DNA of 34,267 bases from a virus. Location: IMG/VR virus record IMGVR_UViG_3300044646_000883, positions 1 through 34,267 of that record; one strand, given 5' to 3'. Position numbers and translations under genes: made by a program. Shown here piece after piece: positions 6,311-12,597 of this stretch; position 1 is the first letter of the stretch; each line of letters starts with the position of its first letter. Below the pieces are notes generated by a model. The model did no database searches and was not told where the DNA came from. It saw only the letters and a program-made list of their open reading frames with translations.

Positions 6311-6495
6311 GCGGTGACGAACACATGTTGAACTCCTGGCTTGCTGAATTGCAAGTTGCGGTGGATACACTGCGGGAGGACAAGAAAGAACTTCAAACTC
6401 GGGTGACCGAGTTGGAGGAAACAATAGCCATGTACAAATCCATGGTGGAACGACTAAGACTGGCCATGGGCCAGGGGAGTGACTATTACCTATGA
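6307..6495 (+). CDS. Small coiled-coil protein
   Basis: A 62-residue product starting at ATG 6307 (ATGA overlap with the WhiB-like gene) and ending in an ATGA overlap with the next. Residues 12-56 form a likely coiled coil with heptad-spaced Leu/Val/Met: LAELQVAVDTLREDKKELQ and VTELEETIAMYKSMVERLRL. It has no Cys and no membrane segment. No family recognised. The coupling suggests it is made with the WhiB-like protein and could act as a small oligomeric partner or adaptor. Confidence 0.68.
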   Translation: MSGDEHMLNSWLAELQVAVDTLREDKKELQTRVTELEETIAMYKSMVERLRLAMGQGSDYYL

Positions 6496-6722
6496 GCAAT
6501 GAAACAAACACTTGGTACAAGTTGAAGGACGGCACGTGGGGTGCGAAACTCCGTCATGCCGCTACCGAAGGCGACAAAGTGGTGCTGACGACCAAGGACG
6601 GCAAGCAAAGCGAGGTCTGGCTGACCCGCAAGATTGCGCAGTTCCCAGACGCATCGCTCTGGAGCGTCTCGTCAGAAGAGCCAGAGGCACTGGTAGCACC
6701 AGCAGATGAAGAGCCCTTCTGA
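6492..6722 (+). CDS. Small protein, possible beta-barrel
   Basis: A 76-residue product from ATG 6492 (ATGA overlap). The pattern WYKLKDGTWGAKLRH, GDKVVLTTKDGKQSEVWL and an acidic, disordered tail (EEPEALVAPADEEPF) suggests a small SH3- or OB-like barrel with an acidic C-terminus, as in some phage DNA mimic or ssDNA-binding proteins, but no specific family is recognised. The TTKDGK-x-SEVWLT strand pair resembles the SPDT-containing paralogue proteins at 11835 and 12309 only in general character. Function unknown. Confidence 0.7.
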   Translation: MSNETNTWYKLKDGTWGAKLRHAATEGDKVVLTTKDGKQSEVWLTRKIAQFPDASLWSVSSEEPEALVAPADEEPF

Positions 6723-6876
6723 GCAACACAACTGTGACCATTGCGGCACGGTAGAAAGAGCGCTTACAAAATGGCCCGACAGCATACTCGATGAGTGTGC
6801 CTGTCGGTGCCACTTGTATGCCAAGGGCTTACTAACAGCAGAAGCAAAGAACTGGAAAAGGAGAAAGACAAAATGA
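6706..6876 (+). CDS. Cys/His-rich mini protein 1 (putative zinc binding)
   Basis: A 56-residue frame starting at ATG 6706, inside the end of the previous gene, and ending TGA 6874-6876 with an ATGA overlap into the next. It begins MKSPSEQHNCDHCGTVER, giving a CxxC knuckle (Cys10, Cys13), and continues LDECACRCHLYAKG with Cys31, Cys33, Cys35 and His36, then a basic tail (KNWKRRKTK). The two clusters could bind one zinc ion. It is one of three consecutive mini proteins of this kind. No family recognised. Confidence 0.65.
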   Translation: MKSPSEQHNCDHCGTVERALTKWPDSILDECACRCHLYAKGLLTAEAKNWKRRKTK

Positions 6877-7040
6877 CCAGCGCAGCAAGATGCAAGAGGT
6901 GCGACACAATCGTGGTGCACGACAAGCGGAACGTAGCCGGGTGCAACTGTGACCCGGATGCTCCGACTTGGGTTTACATTGAACCGGATGGCAAGGTGCG
7001 AGGGTTCTCGCAGGCCGAGTGGGAGATGGTGGACCTGTGA
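6873..7040 (+). CDS. Cys-rich mini protein 2 (putative zinc ribbon)
   Basis: A 55-residue product starting at ATG 6873 (ATGA overlap). It has RCKRCDTIVV (Cys7, Cys10) and GCNCDPD (Cys24, Cys26), followed by TWVYIEPDGKVRGFSQAE. This layout resembles small phage zinc-ribbon proteins such as the DUF7695 type, in which a CxxC and a later CxC frame a short beta hairpin. It ends in a GTGA overlap with the next gene. Function unknown; nucleic-acid or protein binding is plausible. Confidence 0.68.
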   Translation: MTSAARCKRCDTIVVHDKRNVAGCNCDPDAPTWVYIEPDGKVRGFSQAEWEMVDL

Positions 7041-7186
7041 AGGAGAGATGGAATTGTCCCAAGTGCGACAATACAATCGTGCTGCATGTTCGGGTCGAGA
7101 CACCGCCGACATGTCATAGCAAGAAATCCCACACGTCGAAGCCGCAGGAGATGGAGAGGGCCGATGATGCCAACGGGAACGTTTGA
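7037..7186 (+). CDS. Cys-rich mini protein 3 (putative zinc knuckle)
   Basis: A 49-residue frame from GTG 7037 (GTGA overlap with the previous stop). The start MKERWNCPKCDNTIVLHVRV gives Cys7, Cys10 and His17, then PPTCHSKK gives Cys26 and His27, a complete CxxC...CH set. The C-terminal 20 residues are polar and overlap the next gene by 23 bases. It follows two similar mini proteins in a continuous coupled series. No family recognised. Confidence 0.6.
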   Translation: MKERWNCPKCDNTIVLHVRVETPPTCHSKKSHTSKPQEMERADDANGNV

Positions 7187-7391
7187 ACTACCAGACTTCT
7201 CGGATGAAGAGAAGCACATCGCAGAAGAAGTACTGACCGAACTGGTGGTGCTTGCGCTTACGGTGCGACCTGCCCTCAAGAACTACATCATCGACCTGTG
7301 TGACGGCATAACAATCACGCTTCCCGAAGATGCAGTCGAGCGCAGCAAACAGTACGCGTTGCATCGAGTGCAATCAATGAAGGGTCAGTAG
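7164..7391 (+). CDS. Small helical protein of unknown function
   Basis: A 75-residue product from ATG 7164 (a second ATG follows at 7167) behind a GGAGAGGG-like site. It is mostly helical: FSDEEKHIAEEVLTELVVLA, ALKNYIIDLCDG and EDAVERSKQYALHRVQSM. There is no Cys cluster, unlike its upstream neighbours. It is the last gene before the non-coding gap that carries the first SOS-type promoter. No family recognised. Confidence 0.65.
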   Translation: MMPTGTFELPDFSDEEKHIAEEVLTELVVLALTVRPALKNYIIDLCDGITITLPEDAVERSKQYALHRVQSMKGQ

Positions 7392-7460
7392 CACTACCGG
7401 TTTTGTTCCTGTGCGTAGCGCTACCGCTACCGCTGCCACCGCCTGAATGAATAGGGCGGG

Positions 7461-7505
7461 GCGAACACTCGTTCGCTTGACTTTCGGCTCGCGGTCGGGC
7501 AGACT
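7461..7505 (+). promoter_or_regulatory. SOS-box (LexA-type) operator and promoter 1
   Basis: The palindrome GCGAAC-ACTC-GTTCGC (7461-7476) contains a perfect Gram-positive/actinobacterial LexA box, CGAAC-N4-GTTCG. It abuts a -35 box TTGACT (7477-7482), and 17 bp later comes CAGACT (7500-7505) as a weak -10. The next start is 47 nt beyond. A repressor on the palindrome would block RNA polymerase at the -35. Two more sites in the window share the palindrome arms, the TTGACT and the 17-bp spacing, which makes chance unlikely. The 69 bp before the palindrome hold CTACCG repeats and the perfect palindrome GTAGCGCTAC (7415-7424). Confidence 0.8.
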
Positions 7506-7552
7506 CGCAGTCGGCTCGGCGACCGCCCAGCCACAAGCACAAAGGAACAACC

Positions 7553-7864
7553 ATGAAACAAACCAGAACACGCAAGGCAACATCATTCACAGAGGCTCTC
7601 GCCGAAGTGAACACCAACAGTGCTCACAAGGGGCCTGGCTTCTACCGTCTACAGCAGGTCATTGACCGTCTGGATGACGCAGAGTCAGAGGCGTTCTTTG
7701 AGTTACTGTACGACAAGAACTATCCAGTTCGTCGTCTGTGGCTTGCGCTCAATGCCGTAGGCATCAAGGTTCACTACAACACGGTGTACCAGTGGGCGCA
7801 ACTCCACCGCAAGAAGCAACTCATCTTCCCGAACGGCAAGGTCATGAAGGGCAACCGCTCATGA
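7553..7864 (+). CDS. Putative helix-turn-helix protein
   Basis: A 103-residue, basic protein from ATG 7553 behind AAAGGA, the first gene after SOS-type promoter 1. Residues 57-83 (YPVRRLWLALNAVGIKVHYN then TVYQWAQ) look like a helix-turn-helix in which TVYQW is the recognition helix; the flanks are Arg/Lys-rich (MKQTRTRKA, HRKKQLIFPNGKVMKGNRS). It resembles the N-terminal HTH of small terminases or of phage regulators but no exact family is recognised. As leader of the operon it could be an autoregulator of the MoxR-VWA genes. Its stop overlaps the next start as ATGA. Confidence 0.72.
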   Translation: MKQTRTRKATSFTEALAEVNTNSAHKGPGFYRLQQVIDRLDDAESEAFFELLYDKNYPVRRLWLALNAVGIKVHYNTVYQWAQLHRKKQLIFPNGKVMKGNRS

Positions 7865-8550
7865 CCCAAGACGACAAGGACATCTTGGCAGAAGCAGCCA
7901 AGATAGTTGACGGTGTGTCCGAGCGCCTTCTGTCCGAAAGGGCAGAGGGCATTGGCACAGAGTTCCTCAAGTTGGAACAAGCCATGTGGAACCAGATGGG
8001 CAAGCCCGAAGGTACTCATTCCCTGTTCAGTGTCTGCCTTGTTGACGACAAGGACATTGAGGCAGTGTTTGAGGAGGTCAAGGCAACTCCAGAGCGCCTC
8101 GTGAAGGGCGAAGGAACCATTGACGGACAGAAGCCTGACTCAATGTTGGGCTTGTCCAAGGTGGCAGACGGTGGAGACATCTACGAGATGCTTGAGCACA
8201 AGATGCTCTCGCTACATCTGGCAGTGGATGACTCTGTTGTCGGTGTCCTTGCTCGCATGGACGCAACTGGCAGGCACCCAGATGAGGACGAGAAGCACGA
8301 GGTATGCGTCACCATGATGTTGCTGGCAGAAGCCATCTACGTCGGAGTGCGTAGGTACAACGAGCCAGACTCAGATGTGCTGTTCACAACCATTCACGCA
8401 AACGACTACGAGGCAGGACAGGACAGGCTTGTTGACGCAATGCTCTTGTTCTTCGCCATGCCTAAGGCAATGTACGCAGAGAAGCCAACAGTGATGAAGG
8501 CTCTCTACCAAGACCTCTTGGCTCAACAGGCCAAGAAGGACAAGCAATAA
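7861..8550 (+). CDS. Unknown 229-residue protein upstream of the MoxR ATPase
   Basis: Starts at ATG 7861 (ATGA overlap). It is acidic and helical, with no membrane segment or known catalytic motif. The first 20 residues (MTQDDKDILAEAAKIVDGVS) share 10 identities with the start of the protein at 10763, which is the same length and closes the operon; the rest shows no similarity I can see. The middle contains LGLSKVADGGDIYEMLEHKM and the end is a charged helix (DLLAQQAKKDKQ). Placement before the ATPase and VWA genes suggests a substrate adaptor or partner of that machine. Function unknown. Confidence 0.72.
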   Translation: MTQDDKDILAEAAKIVDGVSERLLSERAEGIGTEFLKLEQAMWNQMGKPEGTHSLFSVCLVDDKDIEAVFEEVKATPERLVKGEGTIDGQKPDSMLGLSKVADGGDIYEMLEHKMLSLHLAVDDSVVGVLARMDATGRHPDEDEKHEVCVTMMLLAEAIYVGVRRYNEPDSDVLFTTIHANDYEAGQDRLVDAMLLFFAMPKAMYAEKPTVMKALYQDLLAQQAKKDKQ

Positions 8551-8580
8551 ACAACAACAACAGTCCAAGGAGGACAAGCA

Positions 8581-9315
8581 ATGAACCAGCAAGAAACAAC
8601 ACCCATTGACCAACAGGAAGACCTGAGCGCTTGGCAGCGAGCAGAGTTCGCCATAGAACACTCCAACAGAGTGCTTCTGTACGGACTCCCCGGAACTGGC
8701 AAGACCTACTTCGGTCTGACCCATGGACTCACCGGCAAGCAGTCGTACAGACTGGCTTGTACCGAGGAGATGACCGAAGCAGACTTGATTGGCTTCTGGA
8801 GGCGTGAAGCCTCTGGCAACCTCAAGTGGCAAGAGGGCGTTGGAGTCAAGGCTTGGCGCGAAGGCGCAAGGCTCGTGGTGGACGAGGTCAATCGCATCAA
8901 CGGTGATGTTGAGAGCAAGTTGATGATGCTCTTGGACACCGAAGCAAGTGCCTCGTGGCAGAACCCAGACACCAACGAGGTGGTCAGACCAGCGTCTGGC
9001 TTCTCCGTTGTCGCAACCATGAACGGCATGCCCGAGGACTTGGCACCAGCCATCCTTGACCGCATGATTGTCCGTTGCGAGGTCAATGACCCGAACCCCA
9101 AGGCGCTTTCGGCTCTGCCCGAGTACCTCAGGGGTCTAGCCACAACCTTCACCAGCCAAGAGTCATCGTACAGATACTCCTTGCGCTCATTCGTGGAGTT
9201 CCACAGCATGTACGAGTCAAGCAAGAACCTTCGTGCTTGCGCTCAGGTGGTGTTCCCCGAGGTCGCAGAGTCCATCGTTGATGCTCTGGCAATCGCACAG
9301 GCTGAGGGGCGATAA
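8581..9315 (+). CDS. MoxR-type AAA+ ATPase
   Basis: A 244-residue ATPase with Walker A GLPGTGKT (residues 35-42), Walker B LVVDEVN (about 98-104), a sensor-1 region VVATMNG (about 143-149) and the conserved PEDLAPAILDRMIVR segment, which is the MoxR/AAA_5 pattern. Start ATG 8581 follows AAGGAGG. MoxR enzymes form hexameric rings that remodel proteins and usually act with a VWA-domain partner that docks substrates through its MIDAS. Such a partner is the next gene, joined by a TAATG overlap. The protein is short for the family, about the length of the AAA+ core with little C-terminal extension. Confidence 0.9.
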   Translation: MNQQETTPIDQQEDLSAWQRAEFAIEHSNRVLLYGLPGTGKTYFGLTHGLTGKQSYRLACTEEMTEADLIGFWRREASGNLKWQEGVGVKAWREGARLVVDEVNRINGDVESKLMMLLDTEASASWQNPDTNEVVRPASGFSVVATMNGMPEDLAPAILDRMIVRCEVNDPNPKALSALPEYLRGLATTFTSQESSYRYSLRSFVEFHSMYESSKNLRACAQVVFPEVAESIVDALAIAQAEGR

Positions 9316-10760
9316 TGCCAGAACCACGCAACAAGTTTGCGCCAGACGCCTTGCCACAACGCAAGGGTGCTAAGCACTCTCGCTTCGTGTCCACGGGCGC
9401 TCTGCCAACGACCCTAGACGGTGTACAAGTACACATGTCTCCAACGGAGAGAGAGCACATGTTCTCTGCCCCCGACGAGGAAGGACCAGAGTTCAGGCGG
9501 CTTCGTCGCTTCGGGCTTCTGCTCTCTCGCTACGGGCTAGTGGACAAGAACCGTTTCGTCAAGCGCAAAGGTCATGGTCACGACATTGTGACTCTGGCAG
9601 AGCGTGTTGTCGCAACATTTGCGTACAAGGAGGTGTTCGGAGGCGACCCCACCATCGGGGTAGCCAATGTACAACCGCTTGTGAACATGCTCAACAGTCC
9701 TAAGCCAAGTCATGGCGTGGTCTGTGCCTCTCTGGCATACTCTGGCACCAAGGCAGGTGAGGACATCGTCAATGGCATAACTGACGAGAATCTCAAGGCT
9801 GAGGTCAAGACTGCCATGGACAATGTTGCGGCTTGTGCTTCTCACTACGGTGACTCAATCATGCGTCACATCAACGGAAGCGACAGGTACAACACCATCA
9901 GAGCCAACAGGAACTATGACTACTTGTGCTCTCGCATCTCCTCTTGGGCTGACCGTGTGGAGGTCTCTTACGAGAGAGAGCATGAGCGCAAGCGCATGGA
10001 GCGACAGGCTGCCAAGCAGTCTCAGAGACGCAATGGCAAGGTCTCTACTGACCGTCGCACCGAGCAAGACATGTACGGACACAGGACAACGAGGCGTGGT
10101 AAGCCAACGCTTCGTGAGATTGTGCCAAGCATTGACGGCTGGGCGCATGCGCTGTTGGAGAAGATGCCACTGACCCTGCCACACACAGGGCGCAAGGGGC
10201 GCAAGTTGATACCCATGCCATACGGCAAGAGCATCAGGTTCATAGTCCGTGAGGACACAGACCCTGAGCAGAGGGTGTTCGCTCGCAAGACCCGAGCAAC
10301 AGGCGGCATCGTCGTTGTCGATTGTTCAGGCTCAATGTCCTTCAGTACAGAGGACCTTGACCGCATCATGGCAGCAACGGCAGGCGCAACCGTCTTGTGC
10401 TACTCGTCAGGTAACGAACCAGATGGCGCAAACATCTGGCTCGTAGCCAAAGGCGGCAGACGCACAAGCACCATGCCCCACTTCCCAGGCAACAACGGGG
10501 TAGATGGGCCAGCACTGGAGTACGGAGTCTCATTGCGCAGGCACAACGAGCCTGTCGTATGGATATCCGACACCAGAGTCACAGGCAAGATGGACTCAGC
10601 ATCCGAGTTCTTGCGTGACTGGTGCTTGGACTTCTGCGCCAAGAACAATGTCCACATCGTTGGCGACTCGCAGCGAGCAGCAACGCTCTTGCGCAAACTC
10701 CAACTAGGGCATACACCAGAAAGAACCAACTACAAAGCAATCAAGGGAAGGGGTTATTAG
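9315..10760 (+). CDS. VWA-domain (CobT/CoxE-like) partner of the MoxR ATPase
   Basis: A 481-residue protein starting at ATG 9315 (TAATG overlap with the ATPase). The C-terminal third is a von Willebrand A fold: VVVDCSGSM with the MIDAS triad start Asp336, Ser338 and Ser340, and later EPVVWISDTRVTG as the third-loop Asp strand. The middle (about 215-250) is a highly basic, probably coiled stretch (EREHERKRMERQAAKQSQRR). The N-terminal half is unassigned. VWA proteins of this type recruit substrates to MoxR ATPases through a metal-dependent adhesion site. The pairing is well known in bacteria and archaea but much less discussed in phages. Confidence 0.85.
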   Translation: MPEPRNKFAPDALPQRKGAKHSRFVSTGALPTTLDGVQVHMSPTEREHMFSAPDEEGPEFRRLRRFGLLLSRYGLVDKNRFVKRKGHGHDIVTLAERVVATFAYKEVFGGDPTIGVANVQPLVNMLNSPKPSHGVVCASLAYSGTKAGEDIVNGITDENLKAEVKTAMDNVAACASHYGDSIMRHINGSDRYNTIRANRNYDYLCSRISSWADRVEVSYEREHERKRMERQAAKQSQRRNGKVSTDRRTEQDMYGHRTTRRGKPTLREIVPSIDGWAHALLEKMPLTLPHTGRKGRKLIPMPYGKSIRFIVREDTDPEQRVFARKTRATGGIVVVDCSGSMSFSTEDLDRIMAATAGATVLCYSSGNEPDGANIWLVAKGGRRTSTMPHFPGNNGVDGPALEYGVSLRRHNEPVVWISDTRVTGKMDSASEFLRDWCLDFCAKNNVHIVGDSQRAATLLRKLQLGHTPERTNYKAIKGRGY

Positions 10761-10762
10761 CC

Positions 10763-11452
10763 ATGGAACAACCAGACAAAGACCTGATGGCAGAGGTGGA
10801 GAGCATCATCAACGGTGCCTCCAGCAGCATCATGGAGGACAGACGCATAGAGATGCTTGGCGCATTGGAGACAATCGCCAAGCGCTCTGAGTCAGAGTTC
10901 TCCTTTGACAAGGAACCATACGCCCTCATGCTGATAAAGCAAGTGGGCTTGGACCAAGTCGCAGATGACGCAGAAACCCACAGGGCGCCAGGCGCAGAGC
11001 ACTTGGACAAAGCACAACTAGAGGAGGCAGGATTTGGAGGGGCGCAAGTAACAGCACCCTTCACTGCTGACAGCCTTGCTGGTATGCGTGATGTCCTTGA
11101 CTCTCCTGCCAATCAGTTGCTCACAGACATCATGATGGGCAAACAGGATTGGGCTTCGGTCACAAGGCACAAGCAGAACGGAGCAGTTGTGTACATCATG
11201 ATTGCCGGTGGCTGCGTGTCCACATGGACCAAGACACCTTCAGGCGAAGTGATAACAAGCCACACGGACACAAGGGCAGAGTCCATTGACCAAGTCCTCA
11301 AGTCCGTATGTGGCGAGTGCCACGACATCCTGAAGAGCCAATGGGGCTTCACCTCAAGCATCCAAGTGCTCAGGAACAACTACCCCAACTCCTATGCCGA
11401 ACTGGCTAAGGAGATGGAGCGCAAGTTGGAGGAGCAGGGTGATGAGGAGTGA
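10763..11452 (+). CDS. Unknown 229-residue protein downstream of the VWA gene
   Basis: Starts at ATG 10763, two bases after the VWA stop; a farther upstream in-frame start would lie inside the VWA gene. The N-terminus MEQPDKDLMAEVESIINGAS matches the start of the protein at 7861 at 10 of 20 positions. The centre has a beta-rich run with VVYIMIAGGCVSTWTKTPSG and an EVITSHTDTRAESIDQVL helix, and a charged helical end. Two Cys (VCGECHD) form CxxC near residue 190. Same length and neighbourhood as the other 229-residue protein, so possibly paired partners of the MoxR-VWA machine. No family recognised. Confidence 0.72.
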   Translation: MEQPDKDLMAEVESIINGASSSIMEDRRIEMLGALETIAKRSESEFSFDKEPYALMLIKQVGLDQVADDAETHRAPGAEHLDKAQLEEAGFGGAQVTAPFTADSLAGMRDVLDSPANQLLTDIMMGKQDWASVTRHKQNGAVVYIMIAGGCVSTWTKTPSGEVITSHTDTRAESIDQVLKSVCGECHDILKSQWGFTSSIQVLRNNYPNSYAELAKEMERKLEEQGDEE

Positions 11453-11594
11453 ACCAAGTGCCTTCGTTATTGGCACTCTTATTGTCCTTGGCGACAGGGC
11501 AGCGAGCACCTCAGGTGCTGGACTGTACTGGCGTGTCGCTGTCGTTTCAGCGTTGATACTCGGGTATCTGTACGCAAGGAACAGCGCCAAGTGA
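11442..11594 (+). CDS. Small membrane protein closing the MoxR-VWA operon
   Basis: A 50-residue frame from ATG 11442, preceded by GGAGGAGCAGGG and overlapping the previous gene by 11 bases. It starts MRSEPSAFVIGTLIVLGD and has two short hydrophobic segments (about 7-16 and 28-43, WRVAVVSALILGYLYA) with a polar turn between, then a basic end (RNSAK). A competing frame from GTG 11449 is only 35 codons and less protein-like. If real, it could anchor the operon's products at the membrane. Confidence 0.52.
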   Translation: MRSEPSAFVIGTLIVLGDRAASTSGAGLYWRVAVVSALILGYLYARNSAK

Positions 11595-11598
11595 CTAG

Positions 11599-11662
11599 GT
11601 GGGGGCTACGGGTAGGCAGCAAACTGTTGCTCAACCTCCTGAAACCTGCTCGTAGCCCTCAC
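11599..11662 (+). terminator. Long stem-loop after the MoxR-VWA operon
   Basis: Arms GTGGGGGCTACG (11599-11610) and CGTAGCCCTCAC (11651-11662) pair over 12 bp with one G-T wobble. Within the 40-nt loop, GCAG/CTGC (11616-11619 with 11646-11649) or the smaller AGCAA/TTGCT hairpin (11618-11622 with 11627-11631) can also form. There is no U-tract, so it may be a non-canonical terminator or an RNA-processing structure at the end of the operon. It lies just before the second SOS-type promoter. Confidence 0.45.
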
Positions 11663-11696
11663 GACTTGCCACAAACGCCACGCAACCAGCCACAAT

Positions 11697-11764
11697 CGCT
11701 ACCGATGTCGCTCGGCAATACGCACATGCGCGAGGCAGCGGGGCGAACAGCCGTTCGCTTGACT
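11697..11764 (+). repeat. Promoter-region repeat, copy A
   Basis: The 32-bp block 11697-11728 (CGCTACCGATGTCGC... ending AATACGCACATG) is nearly identical to 12158-12189, and both are followed by a GCGAAC-N4-GTTCGC palindrome and TTGACT. The block and operator were evidently duplicated together with the downstream gene. Only a CGCTACCG remnant is shared by the first promoter (7419-7426). Confidence 0.75.
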
Positions 11765-11787
11765 CGTCGGCGAGGCTGCCCTACGCT
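11743..11787 (+). promoter_or_regulatory. SOS-box (LexA-type) operator and promoter 2
   Basis: Palindrome GCGAAC-AGCC-GTTCGC (11743-11758), directly followed by -35 TTGACT (11759-11764), a 17-bp spacer and -10 TACGCT (11782-11787), which fits the actinobacterial TAnnnT rule. The predicted transcript starts near 11794, and the gene's ATG lies 47 nt after the -10, the same distance as at promoter 1. The operator core is the LexA box CGAAC-N4-GTTCG. Confidence 0.85.
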
Positions 11788-11834
11788 GGGCTTCGTTGGC
11801 AACCGCCAGCACAACAGTTCCAAGGAGGAACATC

Positions 11835-12116
11835 ATGAACAAGCAAGACCAGCAGGCACTTCAGGACTTGGAGACCGCCAAGAAGCGGATGCTTCGTGGC
11901 ACTTGGACTAGTCCAGATACCACACCCAAGAAGACCAACTGGTTCATCCAGTGCCACAACAGCCAAGTGGCAGGGCAGCCTGAGGCAGGGCGCATCGTCT
12001 TCGTGACGAAGTCACGGGGAGCGTTCCAAGTGGTGGAACTGGTGGAGAAGCAGGCAGACAGCACCGACAAGAACGGGCTGGCTGTCTCTCTCTGGAGTGC
12101 CAAGGTTCTTGCCTAG
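11835..12116 (+). CDS. SPDT-motif small protein, cassette A paralogue
   Basis: A 93-residue protein from ATG 11835, with AAGGAGG at 11822-11828. After an N-terminal helix (MNKQDQQALQDLETAKKRML) comes a compact beta-rich domain, RGTWTSPDTTPKK, GRIVFVTKSRGAFQVVEL and TDKNGLAVSLWSAKV. A gapless hand alignment of 73 residues with the protein at 12309 gives 33 identities, so the two are paralogues. There are no catalytic or membrane motifs. It has its own SOS-type promoter and its own terminator, so it forms a self-contained expression cassette. Function unknown; a nucleic-acid or protein-binding beta-barrel is a guess. Confidence 0.8.
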   Translation: MNKQDQQALQDLETAKKRMLRGTWTSPDTTPKKTNWFIQCHNSQVAGQPEAGRIVFVTKSRGAFQVVELVEKQADSTDKNGLAVSLWSAKVLA

Positions 12117-12126
12117 CAGGAACAAC

Positions 12127-12156
12127 GGGGGAGGGCGCAAGCCCTCCCCCCTTCTT
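12127..12156 (+). terminator. Rho-independent terminator of cassette A
   Basis: A perfect 10-bp stem GGGGGAGGGC/GCCCTCCCCC (12127-12136 with 12141-12150) closed by a GCAA (GNRA) tetraloop, followed by CTTCTT. It begins 10 nt after the stop of the cassette A gene and precedes the promoter of cassette B. Confidence 0.85.
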
Positions 12157-12157
12157 G

Positions 12158-12231
12158 CGCTACCGATGCCGCGCGCGAATACGCACATGAGCATGCGCCA
12201 TGAGGCAGGGCGAACATCTGTTCGCTTGACT
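12158..12231 (+). repeat. Promoter-region repeat, copy B
   Basis: The 32-bp block 12158-12189 (CGCTACCGATGCCGC... ending AATACGCACATG) matches 11697-11728 with only a few differences. It is followed, after a slightly longer gap (20 rather than 14 bp), by the same palindrome arms and TTGACT. This extends the paralogy of the two cassettes into their control regions. Confidence 0.75.
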
Positions 12232-12254
12232 CTCGGCTCGGGGTGCCGTAAGGT
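12210..12254 (+). promoter_or_regulatory. SOS-box (LexA-type) operator and promoter 3
   Basis: Palindrome GCGAAC-ATCT-GTTCGC (12210-12225), then -35 TTGACT (12226-12231), 17 bp, and -10 TAAGGT (12249-12254), the best -10 of the three. The start codon of the downstream gene is 54 nt past the -10. Arms, -35 and spacing are identical to promoters 1 and 2, while the four central bases of the palindrome vary, as expected for a LexA-type site. Confidence 0.87.
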
Positions 12255-12308
12255 GGTTCTCGTCGAGGGCACGGTGCCCGAGACAAGGGGTCAAGGAGGC
12301 CCTTACCA

Positions 12309-12587
12309 ATGAGCAAAGACAACATGAACCAACTAAAGCAGGCCATTGCCAAGTTTCCACGTGGCAAGTGGTTCTCACCTGATACCTCGGTGAAGAAAGA
12401 GACGTGGTACGTCTCGGTCGCCAAAGGTCAAGCGGTGGGCATGCCCGAGGTTGGCGGACTCGTCTGGGTCGCAAAGAGCCGAGGTGCCTACCAATTGGTC
12501 GAGGTCACCGAGGTCAAGGGCGAGCACACTGACAAGGACGGACTCGCTCGAGTCACCTACGCAGGTCGAGTAATCACCGACCTCTAA
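12309..12587 (+). CDS. SPDT-motif small protein, cassette B paralogue
   Basis: A 92-residue protein from ATG 12309 behind AAGGAGG (12293-12299). It shares with the cassette A product the pattern RGKWFSPDTSVKK, a central MPEVGGLVWVAKSRGAYQLV and TDKDGLARV. The N-terminal helix differs (MSKDNMNQLKQAIAKFP) and the first segment has no Cys. Conservation is strongest at SPDT, KSRGA and DKxGLA, which probably mark a shared binding surface. It is under its own SOS-type promoter and a strong terminator. Function unknown. Confidence 0.8.
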   Translation: MSKDNMNQLKQAIAKFPRGKWFSPDTSVKKETWYVSVAKGQAVGMPEVGGLVWVAKSRGAYQLVEVTEVKGEHTDKDGLARVTYAGRVITDL

Positions 12588-12597
12588 ACCCCTCCGA

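Noticed and set aside
11591-11911. A 106-codon frame across the second SOS-type promoter
   Set aside because: It runs through the palindrome, promoter and the start of the paralogue gene, and its product has no protein-like pattern.
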